Assembly: GCA_003670745.1 (NCBI GenBank)
Contig: QWQR01000007.1
Coordinates: 1 to 34,252, forward strand
Source of the DNA: Chloroflexota bacterium
Lineage (GTDB): Bacteria > Chloroflexota > Limnocylindria > Limnocylindrales > Limnocylindraceae
Reading direction: 5' to 3'
Length of the DNA: 34,252 bases
In this document: piece by piece, positions 9,626 through 19,936 of the stretch
Layout: each line of letters begins with the position of its first letter
Numbering within the stretch: the stretch's first letter is position 1
Made by a program: the position numbers and the translations under genes
The notes under the pieces: generated by a model
Databases searched by the model: none
What the model saw: only the letters and a program-made list of their open reading frames with translations
Told to the model about the DNA's origin: nothing

Positions 9626-10507
9626 TCAGGCGCCGACCCGTCCAGCGAGGAGGGCGGCGCGGAGCTGCCCCCCATCCTCGAGCCGCTCGGCGTCACGGCC
9701 GACCCCTCTGGCTCGCCCCTCGAGGGCGGCGGAGGGGAGCTCGATGGTGGCGGTGCGGGGGTCGAGGCGCCCCGTGGCGAGGCGCCCCGTGAGCGGGAGG
9801 CGCCCCACGGCCCGTGCGGCGTGTCCAAGGCGGAGGCGATACTCCCCCGCCGGCGGGAGGGCGAACCCCTCTGGGCCCCCCTCGAGGTGCAGGGTAGACC
9901 CCCTCAGGAGCCCTGAGACGGCGTGGGGGCGCCCCAGCATCTGGGCCGCCGCGGCAAGTTCGCCCGACGCGATCGCACCCCTGATGCGGGTGCTGCTGAT
10001 GGCGGTGCCGCCCGCCCGCGCCTCGGCAACGGGGTGGACCTGTAGCCCACGGCTGCCGCCCCAGGCGCGAATGCGCGGGAGGGTCCCCTCACGACCCTTG
10101 CCGAAGGCAGATTCGGGCGAGAGGACGAGGCTGCGCGCCCCACCCCCAGCAACGAGGCGAGCAAGGAAATCCTCCCAGGGGGTCTCCCGCATCGCTGCGT
10201 CAAAGGGGAGCTCGAGAAGCCGGTCGACCCCCGCGTCGGCGAGGCGAAGGGCCAGCTCGACGTCATCGAGGAGGCGGGGCGGCAGGCTGCCGCGCAGCAG
10301 CAGGTCGGGGTGCGGATCGAAGCTGATGTGCAGTCGCTGCAGCCCCGAGGCGGCGGCGAGGCGGGCCGCCGCGCCCAGAAGGCGTTGGTGGCCGCGGTGG
10401 AGCCCGTCGAAGACCCCGATCGTTACCACCGTACCGGTTGTACGGAGGGGATCCAGCTCGCGGGACTCCAACGCCTCCCAGCCGATGATGCGCGGCGGGA
10501 GGCTCAC
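9626..10507 (-). CDS. ribF: RibF-family FAD synthetase with degenerate C-terminal domain
   Basis: [47 protein letters not shown]; no GxPTAN motif. Confidence 0.8.
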   Translation of the reverse strand: MSLPPRIIGWEALESRELDPLRTTGTVVTIGVFDGLHRGHQRLLGAAARLAAASGLQRLHISFDPHPDLLLRGSLPPRLLDDVELALRLADAGVDRLLELPFDAAMRETPWEDFLARLVAGGGARSLVLSPESAFGKGREGTLPRIRAWGGSRGLQVHPVAEARAGGTAISSTRIRGAIASGELAAAAQMLGRPHAVSGLLRGSTLHLEGGPEGFALPPAGEYRLRLGHAARAVGRLPLTGRLATGRLDPRTATIELPSAALEGRARGVGRDAERLEDGGQLRAALLAGRVGA

Positions 10508-11478
10508 GGCAGCGGCGCCTCGGATCGTGCGCCCTCGGATCGCGCGTCGATGAAGACGCGCTCTGGCTGGGCGCCTGTTGCGGTGGCGCGAGCAAGCGCG
10601 ACGAGCTCCCCATCGGCGACGAGGCGTACGAGCTCTCCGTCGAGGATTCCGCTCGGGCGTGGCGAGAGTTGTGCGCTGCTCATCGTCGCCCCGTCGGCAA
10701 GGAGTGGCAGCGCCGCAGTTGCAACCTCGAGCGCGGGGATACCGTCGAGGCCGGCGTCGAGCGGCAGGAGGAGATTCGCGAGGCGTCGCTCCCCCGCAGC
10801 GAGGGCAATCGACTCCATGGAGTGCGCCGCTCCAACGTTAAAGTCTCCTGAGCCGACGCGCCGGAGAGCAACGAGATGGGCCCCCGACCCCGCAGCTGCA
10901 CCGAGGTCGCGCGCCAACGCGCGGATGTATGTACCAGAGCTCACCTCAAGGTCGGCCTCCATCAGCGGCTCATCGGCGCGGGAGTCGTCCCAACTCGTTA
11001 GCTCAAAGCGCCGCACCTCTACGGCACGTGGTGCAAGCTCAACGATCTCTCCGGCGCGTGCGAGCTCGTAGGCGCGAACTCCGTCGAGGCGTTTCGCTGA
11101 GTGGCTCGGTGGGATCTGTTCAAGTGCGCCGCGAAATCGTGGCAGCAGCGACTCAACCGTCGCGCGCGTTGGCGGAGCTCCCGCTGTGCCGAGGCGTTCG
11201 CCATCAAGGTCATCGGTCGTCGTAGCGCCGCCAAACGAGAAGGTCGCGTGATAGTGCTTCGCGCCGCCGAGGTGCAGTCCGGCGAGGCGCGTTGCCTTGC
11301 CGAGAAGGAACACGAGCAGCCCCGTTGCAAATGGATCGAGCGTTCCGCCGTGACCGATGCGCGGCTGTCCAGCAAGGCGGCGAACTTTGGCAACCACATC
11401 GTGGCTCGTTGGTCCGCTCGGCTTATCAACGAGGAGCAGCCCGTCGATGCCGGGCGTGCTCGGGCGACGACGCGCCAC
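10504..11478 (-). CDS. truB: tRNA pseudouridine(55) synthase
   Basis: GLLLVDKPSGPTSHDVVAKVRRL, GGTLDPFATGLLVFLLGKATRL. Confidence 0.95.
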   Translation of the reverse strand: MARRRPSTPGIDGLLLVDKPSGPTSHDVVAKVRRLAGQPRIGHGGTLDPFATGLLVFLLGKATRLAGLHLGGAKHYHATFSFGGATTTDDLDGERLGTAGAPPTRATVESLLPRFRGALEQIPPSHSAKRLDGVRAYELARAGEIVELAPRAVEVRRFELTSWDDSRADEPLMEADLEVSSGTYIRALARDLGAAAGSGAHLVALRRVGSGDFNVGAAHSMESIALAAGERRLANLLLPLDAGLDGIPALEVATAALPLLADGATMSSAQLSPRPSGILDGELVRLVADGELVALARATATGAQPERVFIDARSEGARSEAPLP

Positions 11479-11480
11479 GG

Positions 11481-12542
11481 TTACGACGCGCTGGCGCCAG
11501 CGCGGAGCTCGGCGACGGCCTTCAACGCAGCACCGCTCGCCTCCGCGAGCGGCAAGGCGATGGTCGCGCCAGCAGCGCGTGCGTGACCGCCGCCGCCGAA
11601 GACAGCTGCAATCTTCGTCGCATCAGGTCCCAGTTCCTTTGTGCGAATGGAGAGGCGCGTGGCGGTCGGGCCGTCTTCCTTAAGGAAAAGAGCGACGTCT
11701 GCCTCAACCACCTGCGCGAGCGCATCAACGATCCCCTCGCTCTCTTCGGCGGTCGATCCCGTCGCTGATAGATCGGCGAGTGAGAGTGCCGCCCAAACGG
11801 TACGACCAGCATCGCTGCGCTCAACGCGCCCAAGCACGCGTGCATGGAGCTGCAACTGCGAGAGCGGTCGTGAGCGATAGAGGCGGCGCGAGATCTCGCT
11901 GATCGGCGCGCCTGCTGCCAGCAGCAGTGCAGCAACCTGCAACGTGCGTGGGGTCGTGTTGCCGTGCTGGAACGTTGCCGTGTCCATGATCAAGCCCGCA
12001 CCGAGTGCCGAAGCGATCGCCCCGTTATCGGCGGCAAGATCGGCGCCAAGTGCGATGCCAAGGAGGGTGACCATCTCGCACGTTGCGGCGGCGGTCGGGT
12101 CGATCCATGCCGTCGGCGCGTCGGAGTGATTCGAGACGTGGTGATCGAGGATCGCCCGCGGTATCGTTGCAGGCAGCGCAGCCATCAACGCCCCTGCGCT
12201 CCCCGCTCGTGCCGGATCGGCACAGTCGACGAGGATCGCCGCGTCTGGCTCCCAGGCGGGAGCGGTGCGCACCACGCGACCGATCGTTGGAATCACGTCG
12301 TAGACCGCTGCTGGGGCGTCGGCGCTGATCACTGCGACCTCGGCGCCGCGCTGTTCCAGGATCGCCTGAAGTGCAAGTGCAGCGCCAAGCGCATCACCGT
12401 CGGGGCGCTCATGCGGCGTGATCCACACGCGCCGCGCTCCACTGAGAAGGGCAACGAGCGCCGCTGGGACAACCGCAGCTGCTACCGGCGCAAGGGTGGC
12501 GGTTGCGCGCGCTAGTGCCTCTGCGTGGCGCTCACTCTGCAT
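11481..12542 (-). CDS. DHH/DHHA1 phosphoesterase (NrnA-like oligoribonuclease)
   Basis: HERPDGDALGAALAL, ILDHHVSN, C-terminal GGGGHARAAGAT. Confidence 0.88.
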   Translation of the reverse strand: MQSERHAEALARATATLAPVAAAVVPAALVALLSGARRVWITPHERPDGDALGAALALQAILEQRGAEVAVISADAPAAVYDVIPTIGRVVRTAPAWEPDAAILVDCADPARAGSAGALMAALPATIPRAILDHHVSNHSDAPTAWIDPTAAATCEMVTLLGIALGADLAADNGAIASALGAGLIMDTATFQHGNTTPRTLQVAALLLAAGAPISEISRRLYRSRPLSQLQLHARVLGRVERSDAGRTVWAALSLADLSATGSTAEESEGIVDALAQVVEADVALFLKEDGPTATRLSIRTKELGPDATKIAAVFGGGGHARAAGATIALPLAEASGAALKAVAELRAGASAS

Positions 12543-12957
12543 CGGGCGCCACCTTCACGCGTCCACTTCGTGGCGTCGGCTCAGGGAGCGGCGCAAGCTC
12601 CGTTGGATGAGCGGTCTCGCCATCGGCGAGGCTCCCGAGCAGCTGCTGAATGCGAGCGCCACGCAAACCACTTTCGTCGATCGCAAAATGGAGGGCGGGG
12701 ACGCGCTTGATCCGCAGCCCCTTCGAGATCTTCGTACGCAGGAACGGAACCGCGCTGCGCAGCGCAGCGAGTGATGCGGCCTGCTGCTCCTCGGAGCCGA
12801 TGAGGCTCACGAAGACCTTCGCGTGACGCAAGTCTGGAGTCGTTTCGACGGAGATGATCGTGACGAACCCGAGGCGAGGGTCGCTCATCGAAGAGGAGAC
12901 GAGCGTGCCGATCTCCTCGCGGAGCAGCTCGTCGACGCGCGGCATTCGCTCGCTCAT
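12532..12957 (-). CDS. rbfA: Ribosome-binding factor A
   Basis: RVDELLREEIGTLVSSSMSDPRLGFVTIISVETTPDLRHAKVFVSLIG. Confidence 0.93.
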   Translation of the reverse strand: MSERMPRVDELLREEIGTLVSSSMSDPRLGFVTIISVETTPDLRHAKVFVSLIGSEEQQAASLAALRSAVPFLRTKISKGLRIKRVPALHFAIDESGLRGARIQQLLGSLADGETAHPTELAPLPEPTPRSGRVKVAPDAE

Positions 12958-14843
12958 TGGGCGAGGGTCCTCCGCGTCGACTGCTCACCGACAATCTCAA
13001 GGATGTCGCCCTCACGCAGCTCGATTCCTGGCCCAAGGCCGATGCCGCACTCCTGGCCCTCTTTCACCTCGCGAACATCGTCGCGGAAGCGGCGGAGCGA
13101 CTCGACCACATCGCCCCCGGCCGGCGACCCGCCACGGAGGATGCGCACCTTGGCGCCGCGCGTGACGCGCCCCTCGCGCACGATGCAACCGGCGATGATG
13201 ATCCCCTTGCCGACATCGAAGAGCTGCTTCACCTCGGCGCGACCCTCAACGATCTCGGACTTCTCTGGGTCGAGCATCCCTTCGATGGCAGCACGCATGT
13301 CGTCTGCGAGCTCGTAGATGATCTCGTAGAGGCGCACGTCAACCTTTTCGGCGTCGGCCATGCGGCGGGCACCTGGGGTCAGCGTGGTCGTGAAGCCGAG
13401 GATGATCGCGTCTGAGGCGGAGGCGAGGAGGATGTCGTTCTCGGTGACCTCGCCGGCAGAGGCGTGGAGGACGTTGATCCGCACCTCGTCGCCCTGCAGC
13501 TTCTCGAGTTGGTGGACGATCGCGTCGAGTGAGCCGGAGACATCGGACTTGAGGATGACGCGAACCTCTTTCCCCTGCCCCGACTGAATGCGCTGATAGA
13601 GCTCCTCCATCGTGGCGTGTCCACCCCCCTCACGCCCACTTGCGGCGTTGTCGCGGAAGCGTTCGGCGATCTCGCGCGCCTCGCGCTCGTCGCCGACCAC
13701 ACGCAGGATGTCGCCACTATCGGGGACCTCGGGGAGCCCTGAAACGACTGCGACGCTCGAGGGGCCGGAGAGCTTGATCCGTGCCCCGTCGGCGTTCTCC
13801 AGTGAGCGGACGCGCCCGGCGACCCCGCCGGCGACGACGCTGTCGCCAACCTTCAGGGTTCCGGTCTGAACGATCACGGTGGCGACGGGGCCGCGCCCCT
13901 TGTCGCGTCGCGCCTCGATCACGGTGCCCACAGCGGGGCGCTTCGGATCGGCGCGGTAGTCGCCCATGTCGGCGACGAGCAGGATCATGTCGAGAAGTTC
14001 ATCGAGCCCGGCGCCGGAGCGCGCGGAGACCGCCACGAGCGGCACATCGCCGCCGTACGCCTCGATCACCACGTTCGCCTCGGCGAGTTCGGTCTTCACG
14101 CGATCAGGATTTGCGTCAGGCTTGTCGATCTTGTTGAGGGCGATGATGATCGGAACCTTCGCAGCGCGCGCGTGGCTGATTGCCTCCTTTGTCTGCGGCA
14201 TCACGCCATCGTCTGCAGCGACCACCACAACGGCGATATCGGTAACCCGCGCGCCACGCGCGCGCATCGCGGTAAAGGCCTCGTGACCCGGCGTGTCGAG
14301 GAAGAGGATGCTGCGTTCGCCGCGCTTCACCTCGCTCGCGCCGAGGTGTTGCGTAATCCCACCACGCTCGCCCGCTGCAACAGTCGTCTTACGCAGCGCG
14401 TCGAGGAGGCTCGTCTTTCCGTGGTCAACGTGGCCCATCACCGTGACGATCGGCGCACGTGCTACGAGGGTGGCGTTCGGGTCTTCCTCAAAGAGCGTCT
14501 CCTTGGTCGCTGGAGGCGGCGCCGCTGGCGCCTCGCTCGGTTCGGCCTCAGCGGTCTCTGGCTCAGGCTCGGCAACGTTGAATCCGAGCTCGGTCGCGAT
14601 CAGCGATGCCGTCTCGCGATCGACGCCCTGGTTCATGGTGGCGAAGACACCGCTACGAATCAACGGATTGATGATGTCAGCCGGGTTCACGCGCAGTAGT
14701 TGCGCGAGCGCACCGACGGTGATCGAGCTCGGAAGCACCAGCACCTGCGATGGATCCTGTGGCGTGATTGGACGAGGGGCGCGGGGCTCCGGGGCGCCAC
14801 GCTCTGGACGGACGGGTCGATTGCTCTTCCGTTGCTTCGTCAT
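12954..14843 (-). CDS. infB: Translation initiation factor IF-2
   Basis: [49 protein letters not shown]. Confidence 0.97.
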   Translation of the reverse strand: MTKQRKSNRPVRPERGAPEPRAPRPITPQDPSQVLVLPSSITVGALAQLLRVNPADIINPLIRSGVFATMNQGVDRETASLIATELGFNVAEPEPETAEAEPSEAPAAPPPATKETLFEEDPNATLVARAPIVTVMGHVDHGKTSLLDALRKTTVAAGERGGITQHLGASEVKRGERSILFLDTPGHEAFTAMRARGARVTDIAVVVVAADDGVMPQTKEAISHARAAKVPIIIALNKIDKPDANPDRVKTELAEANVVIEAYGGDVPLVAVSARSGAGLDELLDMILLVADMGDYRADPKRPAVGTVIEARRDKGRGPVATVIVQTGTLKVGDSVVAGGVAGRVRSLENADGARIKLSGPSSVAVVSGLPEVPDSGDILRVVGDEREAREIAERFRDNAASGREGGGHATMEELYQRIQSGQGKEVRVILKSDVSGSLDAIVHQLEKLQGDEVRINVLHASAGEVTENDILLASASDAIILGFTTTLTPGARRMADAEKVDVRLYEIIYELADDMRAAIEGMLDPEKSEIVEGRAEVKQLFDVGKGIIIAGCIVREGRVTRGAKVRILRGGSPAGGDVVESLRRFRDDVREVKEGQECGIGLGPGIELREGDILEIVGEQSTRRTLAQ

Positions 14844-15115
14844 GCTCCCCTCCTCTCCGTCGCTTGTCGCTCACGCAGCGATTCGTTTAGCCGCTCAACG
14901 TCTTCTCGTTCAACCTTTCCTCGCAGCGCCCGCGCGAGCGTGGCGGTCGTCGTCGCAACGTCAATCGCCTCATCGCTGGCACAGATCCATGCCCCGCGTC
15001 CTCCGCTGGCACCGATCTCCAGGCCGCCGTTCGCAGCACGAGAGATTCGCACCATCTGGCTCGTGTCACCAAGGCGCCTGCACGCGACGCAGGTGCGCTC
15101 GCCGCGGTGCGTCGT
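14840..15115 (-). CDS. ylxR: YlxR-family RNA-binding protein; start codon uncertain
   Basis: Frame reads ...[51 protein letters not shown]...LARALRGKV; CxxC and GRGA(Y/W) YlxR motifs. First canonical ATG (15053-15055) is downstream of CxxC. Confidence 0.75.
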   Translation of the reverse strand, partial: TTHRGERTCVACRRLGDTSQMVRISRAANGGLEIGASGGRGAWICASDEAIDVATTTATLARALRGKVEREDVERLNESLRERQATERRGA

Positions 15116-15116
15116 G

Positions 15117-16217
15117 CTACGCCTCGCCTACCGGCTGTGCGTCGCTCTCGTCCGTCGCTGTGGCGGCGACCTCCTCCCCTCCTTCAGGGGCAGCCGGTGC
15201 GTCGCTGGCGATGTCGATGCGGTATCCGGTCAGTCGCGCAGCAAGGCGTGCGTTCTGACCCTCGCGACCAATCGCAAGGGAGAGGGCGCGCTCAGGAACG
15301 ATGATCCGCGCGGTCTTCGTCGCCTCGTCGATCACCACCGAGCTCACCGGGGCCGGCGAGAGGGCGCGACCGATCATTTCGGCGGCGTCGTCAACGTGTC
15401 CGATGATGTCGATCTTCTCGCCGCCGAGCTCCTCGACGATCGCCTGCACTCGCGAGCCGCGCTGCCCGATGACAGCGCCGACGGCGTCAAGGCCGGGGAC
15501 GCGAGAGAGGACGGTGATCTTGGTGCGACTTCCTGGATCGCGCGCGAGCCCGACGATCTCGACGCTTCCGTCACCGATCTCGGGCGCCTCGATCTCGAAA
15601 AGCTTGCGCACGAAGTCCTTGTGCGTGCGGCTCAACATGATCTCTGGTCCTCGAACGGTGGTGCGAACCTCCAAGAGGAGCGCGCGCACGTTCTCGCCGA
15701 TGCGGAAGGTATCGAGGGTGCTCTGCTCCGTCGCAGGGAGATACCCCTCGGCCTTGCCGAGGTCGAGCACCAGGTTGCGCCGGTCGGCGCGCGCGACGAC
15801 GCCGGTGACGATCCCCCCCGCCTTCTCGGCGAAGGAGCGCATCACGCTGTCGCGTTGAATCTGTACAAGGCGAGCCTGAAGGGTCTGGCGCGCCTGTGCC
15901 GCAACGATCCGGCCGATCTCAGGGCTCAGCTCTTCGGTCTCCACAAGATCGTCGACCGCGGCGTCAGCCTTGGTGCCTCGCGCCTCATCGACCGTCCACT
16001 CCGCCCCAGGCTGGAGGACCTCCTCCACGACACGGCGGGCGCGGAAGACGCGCATCGCACCGCTCTCTGGGTCAAGGCGCACATGGATATCCGCAGATCC
16101 GTGCTTTCGGTTGAGGGCGGCGCCGTAGGCCTCCTCCGCCGCCAGGAGGACGCTCTCTCGGTCGATCCCCCGCTCCGCCCCCAGTTGCACGAGGGCGCTC
16201 ACCAGCTCCTTGCTCAT
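15117..16217 (-). CDS. nusA: Transcription termination/antitermination factor NusA
   Basis: S1 plus [22 protein letters not shown]..., [48 protein letters not shown]. Confidence 0.95.
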   Translation of the reverse strand: MSKELVSALVQLGAERGIDRESVLLAAEEAYGAALNRKHGSADIHVRLDPESGAMRVFRARRVVEEVLQPGAEWTVDEARGTKADAAVDDLVETEELSPEIGRIVAAQARQTLQARLVQIQRDSVMRSFAEKAGGIVTGVVARADRRNLVLDLGKAEGYLPATEQSTLDTFRIGENVRALLLEVRTTVRGPEIMLSRTHKDFVRKLFEIEAPEIGDGSVEIVGLARDPGSRTKITVLSRVPGLDAVGAVIGQRGSRVQAIVEELGGEKIDIIGHVDDAAEMIGRALSPAPVSSVVIDEATKTARIIVPERALSLAIGREGQNARLAARLTGYRIDIASDAPAAPEGGEEVAATATDESDAQPVGEA

Positions 16218-16247
16218 CGGCAGCCTCCTTTTGTTCAGTCGACCCCG

Positions 16248-16277
16248 AATAAAAAAGACGCGGGGTCACCCACGTCT
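16248..16277 (-). terminator. Intrinsic terminator in the nusA leader (attenuator candidate)
   Basis: Minus strand AGACGTGGG-TGAC-CCCGCGTCT followed by TTTTTATT, about 30 nt upstream of nusA ATG. Confidence 0.75.
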
Positions 16278-16304
16278 CTTCGTCCGGCGGCCGTTATCGG
16301 GGGA

Positions 16305-16310
16305 ATCATA
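16305..16310 (-). promoter_or_regulatory. Candidate extended -10 promoter (TGC-TATGAT) for nusA operon
   Basis: Minus strand CCCCCGTGCTATGATTCCCCC; lies upstream of the leader terminator. Confidence 0.5.
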
Positions 16311-16426
16311 GCACGGGGGTCCCCCCGATTCTGGACTCGAAGGGGGCGCGCACGGCCTGGCCCGGCCGGCACGGGGCTTGCGTCGCCATCACCCTGCGAG
16401 AGGGGGCTAGGGGCTGGGCCGGCCGG

Positions 16427-17719
16427 CTACGAGGCTGGTGAGGTTTCCTGCGGCACCGCGGGATAGTGCTGGACCACATAGGCGTCGAGGATCTCGATGA
16501 ACTCCGCGACAATCCGATCGCCACGGAGCGTGGTGCGGAGTGCGCCATCGACGAAGACGGGGGCAACCGGCTCCTCGAACGTTCCCGGAAGGCTGATGCC
16601 GAGGTTGGCATGCTTCGACTCGCCAGGGCCATTTACGACGCAGCCCATCACCGCCACCTCGAGCTCCTCGACGCCGGGGTGAGCGCCTCGCCAGCGCGGC
16701 ATCTGCTCGCGTAGGTAGTCTTGGATCTCCTTGGCCATCTCTTGGAAGAAGCTACTCGTCGTTCGGCCGCAACCCGGGCACGAGGTGACCTGCGGCGTGA
16801 AGGCGCGCAGCCCCATCGACTGCAGGATTTGCTGCGCCACCTCGACCTCAAGGGCACGGTCGGCCCCAGGCTCAGGGGTCAGAGAGACGCGGATCGTGTC
16901 GCCGATCCCCTCGTTGAGCAGCACGCCGAGGGCTGATGCGCTGGCGACGATCCCCTTCGCCCCCATCCCCGCCTCGGTGAGGCCGAGGTGCAGCGGGTAG
17001 TCGCAACGCCCGGCGAGCTCGCGATAGACATCGATGAGGTCACGCACGTTCGATGTCTTTGCGGAGAGGAGGATCCGGTCGTGTCCAAGGCCCGTTGCTT
17101 CGGCGAGCTCCGCGGACTGCAGTGCGCTCCGAACAATCGCCTCAATGGTGACGGCGCGCGCCGATGTTGGCGCTGATGATGCAGCGTTCTCCTCCATCAA
17201 CCTCGTGAGCAGATCCTGGTCGAGCGATCCCCAGTTCACGCCGATGCGCACCGGCTTCCCGTTGTCGACCGCAATCTTTACGATCGTCTGGAAGTTCTCG
17301 TCGCGGTGCTTTGTTCCGACATTGCCGGGATTGATCCGGTACTTCGCGAGCATCGCCGCCGCTGGCGGATACGCGGCGAGCAGCTTGTGGCCGTTGTAAT
17401 GAAAGTCGCCGACGATCGGCACCATCACACCGAGATCGGCAAGACGTGTGGCAAGTTCGGGGAGCGCCTTAGCCGCCGCGTCGGTGTTTACCGTGACGCG
17501 AACGAGTTGGCTCCCCGCCGCGGCAAGGCTGGCAACCTGCGCCGCTGTTGAGGCCGCGTCGGCGGTGTCGGTGTTCGTCATCGACTGCACGACGATTGGA
17601 TGCGCAGAGCCGACGAGCACTCCCCCGACGTCGGCGCTCGGGGTCGAGCGGCGCTTGGGGCGGAGCAGGTCGGGGCGATCGGCGGCCGGCCGCGCCACCA
17701 CGTTGAGATCGCGCGCCAC
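16427..17719 (-). CDS. ispG: 4-hydroxy-3-methylbut-2-en-1-yl diphosphate synthase
   Basis: [49 protein letters not shown]. Confidence 0.96.
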   Translation of the reverse strand: MARDLNVVARPAADRPDLLRPKRRSTPSADVGGVLVGSAHPIVVQSMTNTDTADAASTAAQVASLAAAGSQLVRVTVNTDAAAKALPELATRLADLGVMVPIVGDFHYNGHKLLAAYPPAAAMLAKYRINPGNVGTKHRDENFQTIVKIAVDNGKPVRIGVNWGSLDQDLLTRLMEENAASSAPTSARAVTIEAIVRSALQSAELAEATGLGHDRILLSAKTSNVRDLIDVYRELAGRCDYPLHLGLTEAGMGAKGIVASASALGVLLNEGIGDTIRVSLTPEPGADRALEVEVAQQILQSMGLRAFTPQVTSCPGCGRTTSSFFQEMAKEIQDYLREQMPRWRGAHPGVEELEVAVMGCVVNGPGESKHANLGISLPGTFEEPVAPVFVDGALRTTLRGDRIVAEFIEILDAYVVQHYPAVPQETSPAS

Positions 17720-18798
17720 TATCCCTGCCCCGTGAAGATGCGCAACAGGTCGCCGAAGGTGACCACTGCGAAGAGGGCGAGCATCGCCACTGCGCCGACG
17801 ATGATGAGCCGCCGCTCCACGGTCCTGCCGCGTGCGCCACCGAGCGCACGGCGGAGCAGCAGCCCTGCGATGCGCCCGCCATCGAGCGGTGGGATCGGCA
17901 GCAGGTTGAGCACGGCAAGGTTTGCGGAGAGAAGGCCGGCGAAGCGCAGCAACCCTGCGATACCGATTGATCCGGCCGCCTCGGAGACGCTCACCGCAAT
18001 GCCGATTGGGCCCGTGAGGCCCGAACCGCCACCGCTAAAGGGCGCGGCAGCGATTGCACCGAGCCCGGCCAGAACGGCAACGGAGCTGGTGACCGTCTCG
18101 GTTGCACCGATCGTGATCGCTTCAAAGAGGGAGCGGTCGTACGCTCCCGCAGCCGCAAACTCGCGAATCGAGATCCCGAGTACCCCGCTGCGAAGTGCAC
18201 TCTCGCCGTCGCGGAGCGTTGCAGTGACGTCGCTACTGACTCCGCCACGCTCGATGGTGAGCTTCACCGCTTCACCGACGTGTGTCGCAAAGGGGCTCCC
18301 ACCCATACGGTCGAACGCTGCGCCGTTGATCGCGGTGATGCGATCGCCAATCTGTAGGCCAGCAGCTGCGGCTGGTGAGTCGGCCTGAACGCTGCCGACG
18401 ACCACTGCGCCGCGCTCGGCGAACGGGCCAGCGACGGCGGTGAGCAACACGAAGGCGAGCAGGAAGTTTGCGGCGATCCCCGCGAGCATGACGAGCACCT
18501 TTGAGCGGAGCGAGGAGCGATCCCACCCCTCCGGCTCGTCACTCCCCTCCTCGGCGCCAACCATGCGCACGAATCCGCCGATCGGCAGCGCGTTGAGGGT
18601 GATCGCCATGCGCCCACGTTGGGCGATCGTCGCGACGCGCGGCGGAAAGCCGATCCCAAACTCGTCGATGGCAATCCCGCGCCAGCGCGCGGCAATCAGG
18701 TGTCCGAGCTCGTGGATGACCACGAGCGGGACGACGATGAAGATCATGGCGAGGAGTGGCCCGAGGATGCCACCCAAGAGCGCACCGAGATCAGGCAC
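17719..18798 (-). CDS. rseP: M50 site-2 metalloprotease RseP (GTG start)
   Basis: [33 protein letters not shown] at 18796-18798 overlaps dxr end. Confidence 0.93.
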   Translation of the reverse strand: MPDLGALLGGILGPLLAMIFIVVPLVVIHELGHLIAARWRGIAIDEFGIGFPPRVATIAQRGRMAITLNALPIGGFVRMVGAEEGSDEPEGWDRSSLRSKVLVMLAGIAANFLLAFVLLTAVAGPFAERGAVVVGSVQADSPAAAAGLQIGDRITAINGAAFDRMGGSPFATHVGEAVKLTIERGGVSSDVTATLRDGESALRSGVLGISIREFAAAGAYDRSLFEAITIGATETVTSSVAVLAGLGAIAAAPFSGGGSGLTGPIGIAVSVSEAAGSIGIAGLLRFAGLLSANLAVLNLLPIPPLDGGRIAGLLLRRALGGARGRTVERRLIIVGAVAMLALFAVVTFGDLLRIFTGQG

Positions 18799-19936
18799 GA
18801 AGTACCTCAGGGATCGGCAGCGCCGTGGCATAGGCGCGTGCCTCTGCGTCGAGCTCGAGGAGCGCTTCAACGCTCGTCGGAGTCGCTCCACCCTCCAGGG
18901 CAGCAACCGTTGCCTCAAGGATCACGGGGATTGCGCCGAACCTGCACTCGCCAGCTAGGAAGCGGCTGACCGCCACGTCATCGGCGGCGATGAGAGCGCT
19001 CGTCGCACGAACCCCAGAGCGCCCCGCTGCGAGCGCGATGGCGAGGCCAGGGAAGCGCGCAAGGTCGGGGGCGTCGAAGGTGAGCGCGCCGCGCGCCGCC
19101 AGGTCGACGGGAGGGATCAAGCGCTCCATACGCTGAGGATACCCGAGGGCGTATCCGATCGGCCCACGCATGTCGGCGCTCGCGAGCTGGGCGATCGTCG
19201 AACCGTCGCTGAACGTCACGAGCGCGTGCACCACGCTCTCCGGGTGCACGAGGATGCCGACGCGCTCCATCGGCACGCCGTAGAGGCGTTGCGCCTCGAT
19301 CGCCTCGAGCCCCTTGTTCACGAGCGAGGCGGAGTCGATGGTGATCTTTGCCCCCATGCTCCAGGTGGGGTGCTTGAGCGCTTCGGCGGGGAGCGCTGCG
19401 GAGATCCTCTCCGCCTCCCAGGTGCGAAACGGTCCGCCGCTCGCCGTGAGCCAGAGGCGCTCCACACCCGCGGGGTCCTCGCCGTTGAGGCACTGCCAGA
19501 GCGCTGAGTGTTCGCTGTCGACCGGTCGCAGCCGCTCGAGCGGCGTGCTCTTTGCAGCCTGCGCCGCGCGCCGTGCCCCGGCCATCACCAGCTCACCACC
19601 GGCGACGATCGTCTCCTTGTTAGCGATCGCGACCGCCGCCCCGGAGTCAAGCGCAGCGATCGTGGCAGGGAGCGCCACCAGCCCCGTAGTTGCCACCAAC
19701 ACAAGGTCCGGCGCAGAAGAGAGGACGAGCCTCTCCAGCTCTGATGAGTCCCCACCAACGAGCAGCGTCGCCGCCGGGTGCGCCGCCGCTACGGCGTCGG
19801 CGGCATCCGATCGCCGACCGCAGGCAAGGGCAACAACCTCAAAGCGCTCTGGGTTCTGCGCGATGATGTCGAGCGCCTGGCTGCCGATCGAGCCAGTTGC
19901 GCCGAGGATCGCAACCCTCTGGCGCATCTCAGCCAC
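18791..19936 (-). CDS. dxr: 1-deoxy-D-xylulose 5-phosphate reductoisomerase
   Basis: VAILGATGSIGSQALDII, ANKETIVAGGELV, LVNKGLEAIEA. Confidence 0.96.
   Translation of the reverse strand: MAEMRQRVAILGATGSIGSQALDIIAQNPERFEVVALACGRRSDAADAVAAAHPAATLLVGGDSSELERLVLSSAPDLVLVATTGLVALPATIAALDSGAAVAIANKETIVAGGELVMAGARRAAQAAKSTPLERLRPVDSEHSALWQCLNGEDPAGVERLWLTASGGPFRTWEAERISAALPAEALKHPTWSMGAKITIDSASLVNKGLEAIEAQRLYGVPMERVGILVHPESVVHALVTFSDGSTIAQLASADMRGPIGYALGYPQRMERLIPPVDLAARGALTFDAPDLARFPGLAIALAAGRSGVRATSALIAADDVAVSRFLAGECRFGAIPVILEATVAALEGGATPTSVEALLELDAEARAYATALPIPEVLRA

Noticed and set aside
6628-9792. 1054-aa plus-strand ORF
   Set aside because: Mirror of pnp/rpsO/ribF on the opposite strand; high-GC third-position bias yields long antisense ORFs. 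No family motifs and His/Arg/Asp-rich composition.
9544-9828. N-terminal extension of rpsO ORF
   Set aside because: Overlaps ribF 3' region; S15 begins at TTG 9543 with a good SD.
14700-16466. 588-aa plus-strand ORF
   Set aside because: Antisense to infB, ylxR and nusA; no recognisable domain and crosses several genes.
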